In this document: in pieces, positions 47,038-56,970 of the stretch
How positions within the stretch are numbered: position 1 is the first letter of the stretch
How the letters are laid out: each line of letters begins with the position of its first letter
Assembly: GCA_040220455.1 (NCBI GenBank)
Contig: JAVJUS010000130.1
Span: forward strand, 40,592 to 104,591
Direction: 5' to 3'
DNA from: JAVJUS01 sp040220455
Lineage (GTDB): Bacteria > Pseudomonadota > Alphaproteobacteria > DSM-16000 > Inquilinaceae
Length of the DNA stretch: 64,000 nucleotides
Made by a program: the position numbers and the translations under genes
The notes under the pieces: model-generated
What the model was told of the DNA's origin: nothing
Seen by the model: only the letters and a program-made list of their open reading frames with translations
Databases searched by the model: none

Positions 47038-47161
47038 GGTCACTCTCCACGCGAATTGACGGTCGGATACGGGCGAGATCCGGAGCCGCGCCCGCCCCTA
47101 TCGGGCGGCGCCGTTCGGATGGCGCAACCTTGCAGGCTTCGCAACGGGCTTGGAATAGCCT

Positions 47162-47179
47162 AAGGTTGAATCAAGCCTT
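47162..47179. promoter_or_regulatory. Candidate LysR operator AAGGTTGAATCAAGCCTT
   Basis: An 18-bp dyad lies in the 161-bp gap between the reductase and the LysR gene: AAGG-TTGA (47162-47169), a central A, then TCAA-G-CCTT (47171-47179). It has one unpaired base. It sits 19 bp before the LysR ATG, as expected for an autoregulatory site shared by the divergent pair. LysR sites usually follow T-N11-A, which this satisfies. Confidence 0.5.
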
Positions 47180-47198
47180 CCATGGTTGGGATGAATGA

Positions 47199-48182
47199 AT
47201 GCGGGACGATGCCATGCGGGACTTCAATGCGGCCGCCCTCTTCACCGCCGTCGCCGAACACGGCAGCTTTTCCGAGGCCTCGCGCCGGCTGGGCGTGCCC
47301 CTGTCGACCCTGAGCCGGCGGATCAGCGAGCTCGAGCGCACGCTCGGAACCCGGCTTCTCGAACGGTCGTCGCGGCACCTGCGCCTGACCGATCTCGGCC
47401 ATGTTTACCTGGAGCACTGTCGCCGGGCGATCGAGGCCTTCGACCAGGGCGAGCGGGAGATCGGGGAACGGCACACCGAGGTCGCCGGAACGCTCAAGAT
47501 CTCCGCGCCGCCGAACGTGGCGGAGGTCCTGATCCTGCCGCTGGTGCTGCAGTTCCGGGAGGCCTATCCCAAGGCCACGGTCCGGATCTTCGTCACCGAC
47601 CGGCGCGTCGGGCTGGTGGAGGACGGGGTCGACATGGCCTTCCGGGTGGGCGAGCTGGAGGACAGCGCGCTGGTCTCCCGCCGGCTGATGACCTATCGCC
47701 ATGTCCTCGTCGCCGCGCCGTCCTATCTGCGTCGCCGCTCGGCGCCGAACACGCCCGCCGATCTGGCCGATCACGAGATCGTCGCCTTCGCCCAGTGGCA
47801 CCAGCCGGCGGTCTGGACGCTGCAGGGGGCGGACGGTTCCATTTCGATCGAGCCGACGCCGGTGATCGCGGTCAACGACTACTCCTCGATCGTCGACGCC
47901 GCCTATAGCGGCCACGGCATCGCCAAGCTGCCCTCGATCCTGTGCCGCCACGCGCTGGAGACGGGCGATCTGGTCGAAATCCTGCCCGGCTGGCGCTTCC
48001 CGGAGGTCGACCTGTCGGTCGTCTATCCCAGCCGACGCCAGCTACCCCGGCTGGTCCGCCTGTTCATCGACTTCGCGGTGGAGAACATCGCCCAGTCGCT
48101 CGACAACCGCACCGGGCCCGAGGCGGCGGGCCCCGTCTCCGTCCTGACCGCGGCGACGGGCACGGTGCTGCCCAGGGTGTGA
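47199..48182 (+). CDS. LysR-family transcriptional regulator
   Basis: This 327-residue regulator has a helix-turn-helix at about 9-68 (FNAAALFTAVAEHGSFSEAS, GVPLSTLSRRISELE) and an effector domain with DLADHEIVAFAQWHQPAVWT near 190. It is of the group that often controls a divergent quinone reductase or efflux gene. The start at 47199 has GGGATGA upstream; ATG at 47214 is the alternative. It is divergent from the MDR oxidoreductase with a strong dyad between them. Confidence 0.92.
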   Translation: MRDDAMRDFNAAALFTAVAEHGSFSEASRRLGVPLSTLSRRISELERTLGTRLLERSSRHLRLTDLGHVYLEHCRRAIEAFDQGEREIGERHTEVAGTLKISAPPNVAEVLILPLVLQFREAYPKATVRIFVTDRRVGLVEDGVDMAFRVGELEDSALVSRRLMTYRHVLVAAPSYLRRRSAPNTPADLADHEIVAFAQWHQPAVWTLQGADGSISIEPTPVIAVNDYSSIVDAAYSGHGIAKLPSILCRHALETGDLVEILPGWRFPEVDLSVVYPSRRQLPRLVRLFIDFAVENIAQSLDNRTGPEAAGPVSVLTAATGTVLPRV

Positions 48183-48229
48183 GGCCGGGCGCGAGGGAGG
48201 CGGGGTGGCACGCCGGAACGCGGCGACTC

Positions 48230-49195
48230 TCAGCCTCGCCGCCCTCCGCCACGCCCGAACAGCAGCGGCGCGCCGGCGAGCGCGCCGATCGCGAGCGCGG
48301 GCCAGTGGGCCCAGGTCAGCCCGCCGGCGGTCACGAGGTCGATGAAGACGAAGAGGCCGATCGCGACCGCCGCCGCGACGAGCCGGTCGCGGGCGGCCCG
48401 AGCGTGGAAGACGCGCGGCACGACGACGGCCAGTCCGATGCCGATGGTGGGCCAGTAGAACCACAGGTCGCCCGGGCCCGTGATCAGGTTGACGACGAGC
48501 AGCAGCGCGGTCAGCCCGACAAGGCCGGCGATCGGCCGCGGCACCCGTGCCCGCAGCCGATCGAGCGGCGAGGTCGCCTCGTCGTCGGATGGCGATCCGG
48601 CGGCCTCCTCCCCCTGGTCGGGCGCGGGAGCTCCGGCCTGCGGGCGAGGCTCAGCCTCGACGCGGGGCGCGCCCGGCAGGTCCAGGCGCCACACGGGCAC
48701 CGGCTCGGCCAGGTTCTTGACCCGGCGCTCGCCCAGGAAGGCGAAGCGGACGCCCAGCTTGTGGCGGACCTGGTCGTAGGCGGGGCCGGACAGAAGAATG
48801 CCGCCCGGTTCGGCCAGGCTCTCAAGGCGGGCGGCGACGTTGACGCCCTCGCCGTAGAGGTCGTCGCCCTCGACCATCACGTCGCCCAGATTAACACCGA
48901 TGCGGAAGACGAGGCGCCGGTCGGCCGGCAGGTCGGCGTTGCGCGCGGCCAGTTCCTGCTGGATCTCGACCGCGCACTGCACCGCTTCCACGACGCTGGC
49001 GAACTCGACGAGCTGGGCGTCGCCCCAGGTGTTCACGAGCCGGCCGCGATGGCGTTCGATCAGACCGACCATCGCGGCGCGATAGGCCTTCAGGCGGTCG
49101 AGGGTGGCGACCTCGTCGGCTTCCATCAGACGGCTGTAGCCGACGGCATCCGCGGCCATGATGGTCGTCAGCTTGCGCTCGACCGCGCCGGCCAT
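48230..49195 (-). CDS. Class III adenylate/guanylate cyclase with C-terminal membrane domain
   Basis: This 321-residue protein has the cyclase domain at the N-terminus (residues 8-170), the reverse of most membrane cyclases. Metal aspartates are Asp16 (AADAVGYS) and Asp59 (NTWGDAQLVEF), and NVAARLES at 119-126 supplies the transition-state Asn and Arg. After an acidic linker (175-215) come four helices in two similar halves: VNLITGPGDLWFYWPTIGIG near 235 and IDLVTAGGLTWAHWPALAIG near 285, both with a WP motif of the 2TM type. GGAGG precedes the ATG at 49195. It starts 112 bp after rplQ on the same strand. Confidence 0.87.
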   Translation of the reverse strand: MAGAVERKLTTIMAADAVGYSRLMEADEVATLDRLKAYRAAMVGLIERHRGRLVNTWGDAQLVEFASVVEAVQCAVEIQQELAARNADLPADRRLVFRIGVNLGDVMVEGDDLYGEGVNVAARLESLAEPGGILLSGPAYDQVRHKLGVRFAFLGERRVKNLAEPVPVWRLDLPGAPRVEAEPRPQAGAPAPDQGEEAAGSPSDDEATSPLDRLRARVPRPIAGLVGLTALLLVVNLITGPGDLWFYWPTIGIGLAVVVPRVFHARAARDRLVAAAVAIGLFVFIDLVTAGGLTWAHWPALAIGALAGAPLLFGRGGGRRG

Positions 49196-49307
49196 GGGCC
49201 GCCCCTCCGTCGCGGGCAGCGGCGCCTCCGCCCTGCCCCGGCGCCCGTCGGCGCGCGGCGGTCTCCGGTCTCCGGAGCCTCCGCGTGCCAGGGCTTCGGG
49301 CTCGTCG

Positions 49308-49739
49308 TCAGGCCTCGGCCGCCTCGGCCTCCGCCTCCTCGCGCGCCACCCGCTCGCGGTCCTTGCGGCCCTTGGCCTCCGGATCGCGATCGACCAGTTC
49401 GATCACCGCCATGGGCGCGGAATCGCCGGTCCGGAAACCGGCCTTCAGCACCCGGGTGTAGCCACCCGGCCTCTTGGCGTAGCGCTCCGACAGGGTGGAG
49501 AACAGCTTGGCGACGATCTCGTCGTTGCGCAGCACCGCGAAGGCGCGGCGGCGATCGGCGAGGTCGCCCTTCTTGCCCATGGTGATCAGCTTCTCGACCT
49601 GCGGGCGCAGGTCCTTGGCCTTGGGCAGGGTCGTGACGATCTGCTCGTGCTCGAGCAGGGCCGCCGCCATGTTGGCGAACATGGCCTTGCGGTGGCTGCT
49701 GGTGCGCGAAAACTTGCGGCCATTCTTACGGTGACGCAC
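49308..49739 (-). CDS. rplQ: 50S ribosomal protein L17
   Basis: This 143-residue protein of the large subunit lies near the exit tunnel. It starts MRHRKNGRKFSRTSSHRKAM, the invariant L17 N-terminus, and carries an acidic/Ala-rich C-terminal tail (EREEAEAEAAEA type) of about 15 residues beyond the core. It is the last gene of the ribosomal superoperon, 179 bp after rpoA, a gap with no gene. A terminator is not evident behind it. Confidence 0.98.
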   Translation of the reverse strand: MRHRKNGRKFSRTSSHRKAMFANMAAALLEHEQIVTTLPKAKDLRPQVEKLITMGKKGDLADRRRAFAVLRNDEIVAKLFSTLSERYAKRPGGYTRVLKAGFRTGDSAPMAVIELVDRDPEAKGRKDRERVAREEAEAEAAEA

Positions 49740-49918
49740 GGCCTGTCCTCCTTCATGCGGCGGGCCCGCGGCGCGGGACCGATTGCGGTCGCCGCCGCCC
49801 GGAAGACGCCCGGCACGGCGGCGGGGGCCCTCATGGCCCGATCGGGGCGTCCGCCCCTCGGCCGGCCGTCACGGGGACAGGCAGGACGAGCGCCGGACGA
49901 TGGCGGAGACCCGTCCGG

Positions 49919-50935
49919 TCAGAACGGCTCCTCGAGCTTCTTGGCCAGCTCCTCGATGTTGTCGGGCGGCCAGTTCGGGATCTCCATGCCGAGATGCAGG
50001 CCCATCTGGCCCAGCACCTCCTTGATCTCGTTGAGCGACTTGCGCCCGAAGTTCGGCGTGCGGAGCATCTCCGCCTCGGTCTTCTGAACGAGATCGCCGA
50101 TATAGACGATGTTGTCGTTCTTCAGGCAGTTCGCCGAGCGGACCGAGAGCTCCAGCTCGTCGACCTTGCGCAGGAGGTTCTTGTTGAACGGCACCTCCTC
50201 GGAGCTCTCCTCCCGGCGCTCGCCCTGCGGCTCCTCGAAATTGATGAAGAGCCGGAGCTGCTCCTGCAGGATGCGGGCGGCGAGCGCGACCGCGTCCTCC
50301 GGCGTCACGGCGCCGTTGGTCTCCAGCGTCAGGGACAGCTTGTCGTAGTCGGTCACCTGGCCGACACGCGTGTTCTCGACCTTGTAGGAGACCTTCTGGA
50401 TCGGGCTGTAGAGCGCGTCGACCGGGATCAGGCCGATCGGCGCGTCCTCCGGCCGGTTCTGGCTGGCCGGGACGTAGCCCTTACCGGTGTCGACCGTCAT
50501 CTCCATGTTCAGGCGCGAGTCGGAATCGAGCGTGCAGATCACCAGATCCGGGTCGAGCACCTCGATATCCGCGCCGGTGATGATCTGGCCGGCGGTCACC
50601 GGCCCCGGACCCTCGGCATGCAGGCGCATGCGCTTCGGCCCCTCGCTGTGCATGCGCAGGGCCAGCGCCTTGATGTTGAGCACGATGTCCGTGACGTCCT
50701 CGCGCACGCCCGGGATCGAGGAGAACTCGTGCAGCACGCCGTCGATGTGGATCGACGTCACGGCGGCACCCTGCAGCGAGGACAGCAGCACGCGCCGCAG
50801 CGCGTTGCCCAGCGTCAGGCCGAAGCCACGCTCGAGCGGCTCGGCGACGATCGTCGCCTTGCGCTGGGGGTCGTCGCCCGGCTGGATGTCCAGCTGGTTC
50901 GGCTTGATCAGTTCGGTCCAGTTTCTCTGAAGCAC
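49919..50935 (-). CDS. rpoA: RNA polymerase alpha subunit
   Basis: This 338-residue subunit dimerises to start RNA polymerase assembly. N-terminal domain LERGFGLTLGNALRRVLLSS lies near 32-51; the C-terminal domain, which contacts UP elements and activators, has NCLKNDNIVYIGDLVQKTEA and GMEIPNWPPDNIEEL at its end. Length is normal for alphaproteobacteria. It follows rpsK by 203 bp and precedes rplQ. Confidence 0.98.
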   Translation of the reverse strand: MLQRNWTELIKPNQLDIQPGDDPQRKATIVAEPLERGFGLTLGNALRRVLLSSLQGAAVTSIHIDGVLHEFSSIPGVREDVTDIVLNIKALALRMHSEGPKRMRLHAEGPGPVTAGQIITGADIEVLDPDLVICTLDSDSRLNMEMTVDTGKGYVPASQNRPEDAPIGLIPVDALYSPIQKVSYKVENTRVGQVTDYDKLSLTLETNGAVTPEDAVALAARILQEQLRLFINFEEPQGERREESSEEVPFNKNLLRKVDELELSVRSANCLKNDNIVYIGDLVQKTEAEMLRTPNFGRKSLNEIKEVLGQMGLHLGMEIPNWPPDNIEELAKKLEEPF

Positions 50936-51138
50936 GGGACCCGTCCTTTCGACACGAACGCCGTACGATCCGCGGCCCGACCCCCCGACCCGGGGCCCGC
51001 GCGGACCGGATACGCCCTGACGCGGCCGGCGGCGCCATCCCCGTGGGGACGACGGCGCCTAGCCGCCCCGACCCTATTCCTGGCGCCCGCACGGCGGCGG
51101 CGGGCGCTGTCCCGGATCGGGGGGCGACGAGGAAGACG

Positions 51139-51537
51139 TCAGACGCGCCGCTTCTTGCGCGGGCGGACGCCGTTGTGCGGGATCGGGGTCACGTCGCGGA
51201 TCGACGTGATCTCGAAGCCGACATTCTGCAGGGCGCGCAGCGCGGACTCGCGCCCGGCGCCGGGGCCCTTGACGTTGATCGCCAGCACCCGCATGCCGTG
51301 CTCCTGGGCCTTGCGGCCGGCGTCCTCGGCCGCGACCTGGGCGGCGTAGGGCGTGGATTTCCGGCTGCCCTTGAAGCCCATCATGCCCGACGAGGACCAG
51401 GAGATCGCGTTGCCCTGGGCGTCGGAGATGGTGATGTGGGTGTTGTTGAACGACGCGTTGACGTGCGCGATGCCCGACGAGATGTTCTTGCGCTCGCGGC
51501 GGCGCAGGCGGGCGGAAGCGGCGGCTTGCTTGGCCAT
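51139..51537 (-). CDS. rpsK: 30S ribosomal protein S11
   Basis: This 132-residue protein of the small-subunit platform shows GIAHVNASFNNTHITISDAQ near 22 and the C-terminal RDVTPIPHNGVRPRKKRRV. The GVRPRKKRRV tail is intact, as in typical bacterial S11. It lies 39 bp after rpsM. Confidence 0.98.
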   Translation of the reverse strand: MAKQAAASARLRRRERKNISSGIAHVNASFNNTHITISDAQGNAISWSSSGMMGFKGSRKSTPYAAQVAAEDAGRKAQEHGMRVLAINVKGPGAGRESALRALQNVGFEITSIRDVTPIPHNGVRPRKKRRV

Positions 51538-51576
51538 GGTAAAGGTCGACCCTCGCTGATCTCGATCGCTGACGGA

Positions 51577-51945
51577 TTACTTCTTCTTGCCGGCGATCGG
51601 CTTGGCCGGCCCCTTGCGGGTGCGGGCGTTGGTATGGGTGCGCTGGCCGCGGACCGGCAGGCCGCGACGATGGCGCAGGCCGCGGTAGCAGGCCATGTCC
51701 ATCAGGCGTTTGATGTTCATCGCCGTCTCGCGCCTGAGATCGCCCTCGACCGTGTATTCGCCGTCGATCAGCTCACGGATGCGCATCAGCTCTTCCTCGG
51801 TCAGGTCGTTGACCCGACGCTCGGAAGGCACGCCCACCTGGTTGCAGATGTTGGTCGCGGTCGTGCGACCGATGCCGTGGATATAGGTCAACGCGATCTC
51901 GACCCGCTTTTGGGTCGGGATGTTGACGCCCGCGATACGTGCCAC
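51577..51945 (-). CDS. rpsM: 30S ribosomal protein S13
   Basis: This 122-residue head protein starts MARIAGVNIPTQKRVEIALT and ends in the basic ANARTRKGPAKPIAGKKK-like tail (NARTRKG onward) that reaches the P site. It is the first gene after a strong internal promoter (52141-52168), so rpsM, rpsK, rpoA and rplQ can be transcribed without the rest of the superoperon. Confidence 0.98.
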   Translation of the reverse strand: MARIAGVNIPTQKRVEIALTYIHGIGRTTATNICNQVGVPSERRVNDLTEEELMRIRELIDGEYTVEGDLRRETAMNIKRLMDMACYRGLRHRRGLPVRGQRTHTNARTRKGPAKPIAGKKK

Positions 51946-52140
51946 GTCGTGCTCCTGGTCTCGCCACCTGCGGCGGGGCCGCTGAACCGCGGCGCGCGAT
52001 GCCGGGGTCCCTGCCCTGCCGGGTCTGCTCTGATATCCGTTCGATACGTTTGCCGGTCCCCTGAACCCTTTTCCGGGCGTAGGCCGGCGATGGCCGAACG
52101 GGTCTGTTCCGGCGACGCTGCCGCGTGCCGGAGCGCGCGG

Positions 52141-52168
52141 AGTATAGGTCGGCCCCCGGGGCTGTCAA
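52141..52168 (-). promoter_or_regulatory. Strong sigma70 promoter for the alpha operon
   Basis: On the minus strand the perfect -35 box TTGACA (52163-52168) is separated by 16 nt from TATACT (52141-52146), a 5 of 6 match to the -10 consensus. It lies in the 264-bp gap after adk and about 195 bp upstream of rpsM, leaving a long leader. The boxes are the best match to a housekeeping promoter in the window. Confidence 0.8.
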
Positions 52169-52209
52169 CCGTCGCGGCCGCGTCGCCGCGGGCGCCGGCA
52201 TCGGGCCCG

Positions 52210-52784
52210 TCAGGCCGCCGGCAACAGCGTCTCTATATGACGCGTCACCTCGTCGATCGGCTTCATGCCGTCGACCGTCTGCAACATGCCCCGGGCCTCG
52301 TAATAGGGCAGGATCGGCGCCGTCTGCTCGCGATAGACGTCGAGGCGCTTCTTCAGCGTCTCCGGCGTGTCGTCGGCGCGGCGCTCGGATTCCGGCGTCT
52401 GTTCGATGCGCGTGCGGATGCGGTCGAGCAGCGCGTCCTCGTCGACGCGCACCTCGATCACTGCATCGAGGCCGAGGCTCATGTCCGCCAGCATCCGGTC
52501 GAGCCCCTCGGCCTGCGGCACGGTGCGCGGAAATCCGTCGAGGATGAAGCCCTTGGCGCAGTCCGGTTCCTGGATGCGCTCCGCGATCATGCCGAGCATC
52601 ACGTCGTCGGGTACGAGCTGGCCCGCATCCATCAGCGCCTTCGCCCGCTGGCCGAGCTCGCTGCCGCTGGCGACGGCGGCGCGGAGCATGTCGCCGGTCG
52701 AGAGCTGCTTGACGCCGTGCTTGTCTTCCAGGCGCTTGGCCTGGGTGCCCTTTCCGGCACCCGGCGGGCCGAGCAGGATGAGAT

Positions 52785-52788
<4 letters not shown>
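52210..52788 (-). CDS. adk: Adenylate kinase (short-LID type)
   Basis: This 192-residue enzyme interconverts ATP, ADP and AMP. P-loop GPPGAGKGTQA at 7-17, the NMP-binding STGDMLR and DGFPRTVPQAE near 84 are conserved. The LID segment around IRTRIEQTPESERRADDTPE is short and lacks zinc cysteines, which is typical of the short bacterial form. Its ATG overlaps the secY stop as ATGA (52785-52788), and the longer frame to 52965 is rejected. Confidence 0.97.
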
Positions 52789-54128
<1,340 letters not shown>

Positions 54129-54215
54129 GACGCCCTCGGCGTGGTCCGTGATACGGGGCCGCGCGCCCGGCCGGCGCCGGCCCCCGATCGATATGGTGAC
54201 GCGATCGCCCCGGCG

Positions 54216-54713
54216 TCAGTCCGCGCTCGGCGCCTCCTCGGCGGCCGGCCGCGGCTCCGTCACGGTGACGCTGCCGCCGGCCTTCTCGACCGCCGCGACC
54301 GCGGACGCCGAGGCGCCCGTGACCGTCAGCGTCACGCCCGTGGTGATCTCGCCCTTGGCCAGCAGGCGGATCGGCCCGCTGCCCTTGCGCACCAGGCCGG
54401 CCGCCTCGAGCGCTGCGCCGTCCACCGGCTTGGAGGCGTCCAGCCGCTTGGCGTCGATCGCCTTCTGCAGTCGTCCGACATTGACCACCTGGTATTCCTT
54501 GCGGAACTTCGCGTTGTTGAAGCCGCGCTTGGGCAGACGGCGATAGAGCGGCATCTGGCCGCCCTCGAAGCCGTTGATCGCCACGCCCGCGCGGGCCTTC
54601 TGGCCCTTCACGCCGCGGCCCGAGGTCTTGCCCTTGCCGGAACCGATGCCGCGGCCAACCCGCATCCGGGCCTTGCGCGCACCGGGATTGTCGCGCAGCT
54701 CGTTGAGTTTCAT
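54216..54713 (-). CDS. rplO: 50S ribosomal protein L15
   Basis: This 165-residue protein starts MKLNELRDNPGARKARMRVG and continues with the Gly-rich GRGIGSGKGKTSGRGVKGQK. The ATG at 54713 gives the family start; two upstream in-frame ATGs (54722 and 54758) are too close to or beyond GAGGGA. The C-terminus has an Ala/Glu-rich extension (AAEEAPSAD). Confidence 0.97.
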   Translation of the reverse strand: MKLNELRDNPGARKARMRVGRGIGSGKGKTSGRGVKGQKARAGVAINGFEGGQMPLYRRLPKRGFNNAKFRKEYQVVNVGRLQKAIDAKRLDASKPVDGAALEAAGLVRKGSGPIRLLAKGEITTGVTLTVTGASASAVAAVEKAGGSVTVTEPRPAAEEAPSAD

Positions 54714-54754
54714 CGTCGTCATTCCCTCGAGACGGTCGCCATCCGCGGCGCGGG

Positions 54755-54964
54755 TCAACCGGCCTCGTGAATCCGGACCAGATGCCTGACCTTGTCGATC
54801 ATGCCGCGGACCGCCGGCGTGTCTTCCAGCGTCCGGCGACGGTGGCGCTTGTTGAGGCCGAGACCGATCAGCGTCTGGCGCTGGTCGGCCGGGCGGCCGA
54901 TCGGGCTGCCGATCTGCTCGACCGTGATCGTGCCGGCCACTTTCGCCTTGGCGGCCTTAGCCAT
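54755..54964 (-). CDS. rpmD: 50S ribosomal protein L30
   Basis: This 69-residue protein shows TITVEQIGSPIGRPADQRQT and the L30 core GLGLNKRHRRRTLEDTPAVR. An Ala/Lys N-terminal extension of about 9 residues precedes it. Its ATG overlaps the rpsE stop by 8 nt (ATGGCTAA). Confidence 0.97.
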   Translation of the reverse strand: MAKAAKAKVAGTITVEQIGSPIGRPADQRQTLIGLGLNKRHRRRTLEDTPAVRGMIDKVRHLVRIHEAG

Positions 54965-55613
54965 TGTCCGTCTCCCCGGTCTCGCCGGCGCTCACGGCTG
55001 CCTCTGCGGCCGTGTCCTCGGCGATGCCACCGGCCGGCTCGGCGCCCTCGCGGCGACCGGCCACTGCCGTGCCCTCGCCGCCGCCGTAGTCGCGGCGGCC
55101 GACCAGGTCGCTGACCTTCTTGCCCCGCCGCGCGGCCACCAGGCGCGGCCCCTCGACCGAGCGCAGCGCCTCGAACGTCGCCTTGATCATGTTGTGCGGA
55201 TTCGACGTGCCCACCGACTTGGCCACGACGTCGTGAACGCCCAGCGATTCGAAGATCGCGCGCATCGGGCCGCCGGCGATGATCCCCGTGCCCGCCGGCG
55301 CCGCGCGCAGATAGACCTTGCCGGCACCGAAATGCCCGGCGATGTCGTGGTGCAGCGTCCGCCCCTCGCGCAGCGGCACCCGGATCATGGTGCGCTTGGC
55401 CTGCTCCGTCGCCTTGCGGATCGCCTCGGGAACCTCGCGCGCCTTGCCCGAGCCGTAGCCGACCCGGCCGCGCCCGTCGCCCGCCACGACCAGCGCGGCG
55501 AACCCGAAGCGGCGGCCGCCCTTCACGACCTTGGCCACGCGATTGATGCTGACCAGCTTCTCGGTCAGCTCGCTCTCTTCGCGGCCGCGCTCTTCCCTCT
55601 GACCTCGTGCCAT
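54957..55613 (-). CDS. rpsE: 30S ribosomal protein S5
   Basis: This 218-residue protein near the mRNA entry site has VVKGGRRFGFAALVVAGDGR near 29 and GIIAGGPMRAIFESLGVHDV near 112. A charged N-terminal extension (GQREERGREESE) and an Ala/Glu/Gly-rich C-terminal tail of about 45 residues make it longer than E. coli S5 (167). Confidence 0.98.
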   Translation of the reverse strand: MARGQREERGREESELTEKLVSINRVAKVVKGGRRFGFAALVVAGDGRGRVGYGSGKAREVPEAIRKATEQAKRTMIRVPLREGRTLHHDIAGHFGAGKVYLRAAPAGTGIIAGGPMRAIFESLGVHDVVAKSVGTSNPHNMIKATFEALRSVEGPRLVAARRGKKVSDLVGRRDYGGGEGTAVAGRREGAEPAGGIAEDTAAEAAVSAGETGETDNG

Positions 55614-55632
55614 GGTCGCTCGCCTTCGTGAT

Positions 55633-55995
55633 CTAGAACTGGAGGCCGCCTTCGCGGGCCGCTTCGGCCAGCGCCTTGACGCGACCGTGGAACAGGTAGT
55701 GGCCGCGGTCGAAGACCACCTTGTCGACGCCCGCCGCCTTGGCCCGCTCCGCCAGGAGCTTGCCCACCGCCGTCGCCGCGGCGGTGTCGGCGCCGGTCTT
55801 CAGCGTGTCACGCAGGTCCTTTTCCAGGGTCGACGCGGCGGCGACCGTGTGGCCCTTGGCGTCGTCGATGATCTGGGCATAGATCTGCTTGGACGAGCGG
55901 AAGACCGACAGCCGGGGTCGCCCGGTGTTCTTAAGCCGGATGTTGTTGCGCAAGCGTTGCCGCCGCCGCGCCCGAAGCTCCTGAATCGTCAGCAT
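55633..55995 (-). CDS. rplR: 50S ribosomal protein L18
   Basis: This 120-residue 5S rRNA-binding protein ends with VVFDRGHYLFHGRVKALAEA and GGLQF, the L18 signature. The ATG at 55995 is chosen because the long frame to 56814 is antisense-like sequence in the rplF region, and because rplF ends 12 bp before. Confidence 0.97.
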   Translation of the reverse strand: MLTIQELRARRRQRLRNNIRLKNTGRPRLSVFRSSKQIYAQIIDDAKGHTVAAASTLEKDLRDTLKTGADTAAATAVGKLLAERAKAAGVDKVVFDRGHYLFHGRVKALAEAAREGGLQF

Positions 55996-56006
55996 GGCTC
56001 GCGGTC

Positions 56007-56540
56007 CTACTTCTTCTTGCCTTCCTTGCGCAGAATCTTTTCCTCGGCGTAGCGCACGCCCTTGCCCTTGAACGGCTCGGGCGGCCGCATGCCGCGGATC
56101 TTGGCGGCGATCTGGCCGACTTCCTGCTTGTTGGCGCCGTGGATCGAGATCGCCGTGGGCCGCTCGCAGGTGATCGTGATGCCCGGCGGGATCGGGAACC
56201 TGATGTCGTGGCTGTAGCCGAGCTGCAGCACCAGTTCCTTGCCCTGGACCTGGGCGCGATAGCCCACGCCCGCGATCTCCAGGTTCCGCGTGAAGCCCTG
56301 GGAGACGCCCTGCACCAGGTTGTTCACCTGGGTCCGCGTGGTCGCCCACATGTTGCGGGCGTGACGCTTCTCCGTCTTCGGCTCGACGCTGACCTTGCCG
56401 TCCTCGTAGGTCACCGCGACCTCGTCGACGAGCGTCATGGAGAGCTCGCCCAGCTTGCCCTTGGCGGTGACCGTTTCCCCGTCGATCGACAGGTCGACCC
56501 CGTCGGGAACGACCACCGGATGCTTGCCGATGCGCGACAT
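56007..56540 (-). CDS. rplF: 50S ribosomal protein L6
   Basis: This 177-residue protein starts MSRIGKHPVVVPDGVDLSID and has the C-terminal rRNA-binding PEPFKGKGVRYAEEKILRKE. It lies between rpsH (19 bp upstream) and rplR. Confidence 0.98.
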   Translation of the reverse strand: MSRIGKHPVVVPDGVDLSIDGETVTAKGKLGELSMTLVDEVAVTYEDGKVSVEPKTEKRHARNMWATTRTQVNNLVQGVSQGFTRNLEIAGVGYRAQVQGKELVLQLGYSHDIRFPIPPGITITCERPTAISIHGANKQEVGQIAAKIRGMRPPEPFKGKGVRYAEEKILRKEGKKK

Positions 56541-56558
56541 CGCGCGGTCCTCCCGGCT

Positions 56559-56957
56559 CTAGAACACCTCGCAGAGGACTTCGCCGCCGACATTGGCGGC
56601 GCGGGCCTCCGCGTCGGACATCACGCCGCGCGGCGTGGACAGGATCTTGATCCCCAGCCCGTTGTAGCTGCGCGGCAGGTCCTTGATCTTGGAGTACACG
56701 CGGCGGCCCGGCTTGGAGACGCGAGAGATCTCGCGGATCACCGGCATGCCGTCGTGGTACTTCAACTCGATGTGAAGCGTCGTCACGCCCGGGCGGAGCT
56801 CTTCGCTCGACCACGCGCGGATGTAGCCCTCGCGCTGAAGGACGTCCAGCACGTTGGCCCGAAGCTTCGAAGCGGGGCTGTCGACCGTCACCTTGCGCGC
56901 CATCTGGCCGTTGCGGATGCGGGTCAACAGATCGCCCAGCGGATCACTCATCGACAT
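56559..56957 (-). CDS. rpsH: 30S ribosomal protein S8
   Basis: This 132-residue protein binds 16S rRNA helix 21 and may regulate the spc operon. It starts MSMSDPLGDLLTRIRNGQMA and ends VMSDAEARAANVGGEVLCEV F. GAGGAG before the ATG at 56957 supports this start; a second ATG two codons later is possible. Confidence 0.98.
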   Translation of the reverse strand: MSMSDPLGDLLTRIRNGQMARKVTVDSPASKLRANVLDVLQREGYIRAWSSEELRPGVTTLHIELKYHDGMPVIREISRVSKPGRRVYSKIKDLPRSYNGLGIKILSTPRGVMSDAEARAANVGGEVLCEVF

Positions 56958-56970
56958 GGTGCCGATCTCC

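Noticed and set aside
49263..49277. Small hairpin CTCCGG-TCT-CCGGAG behind rplQ
   Set aside because: Only a 6-bp stem and no T-run, so not called a terminator.
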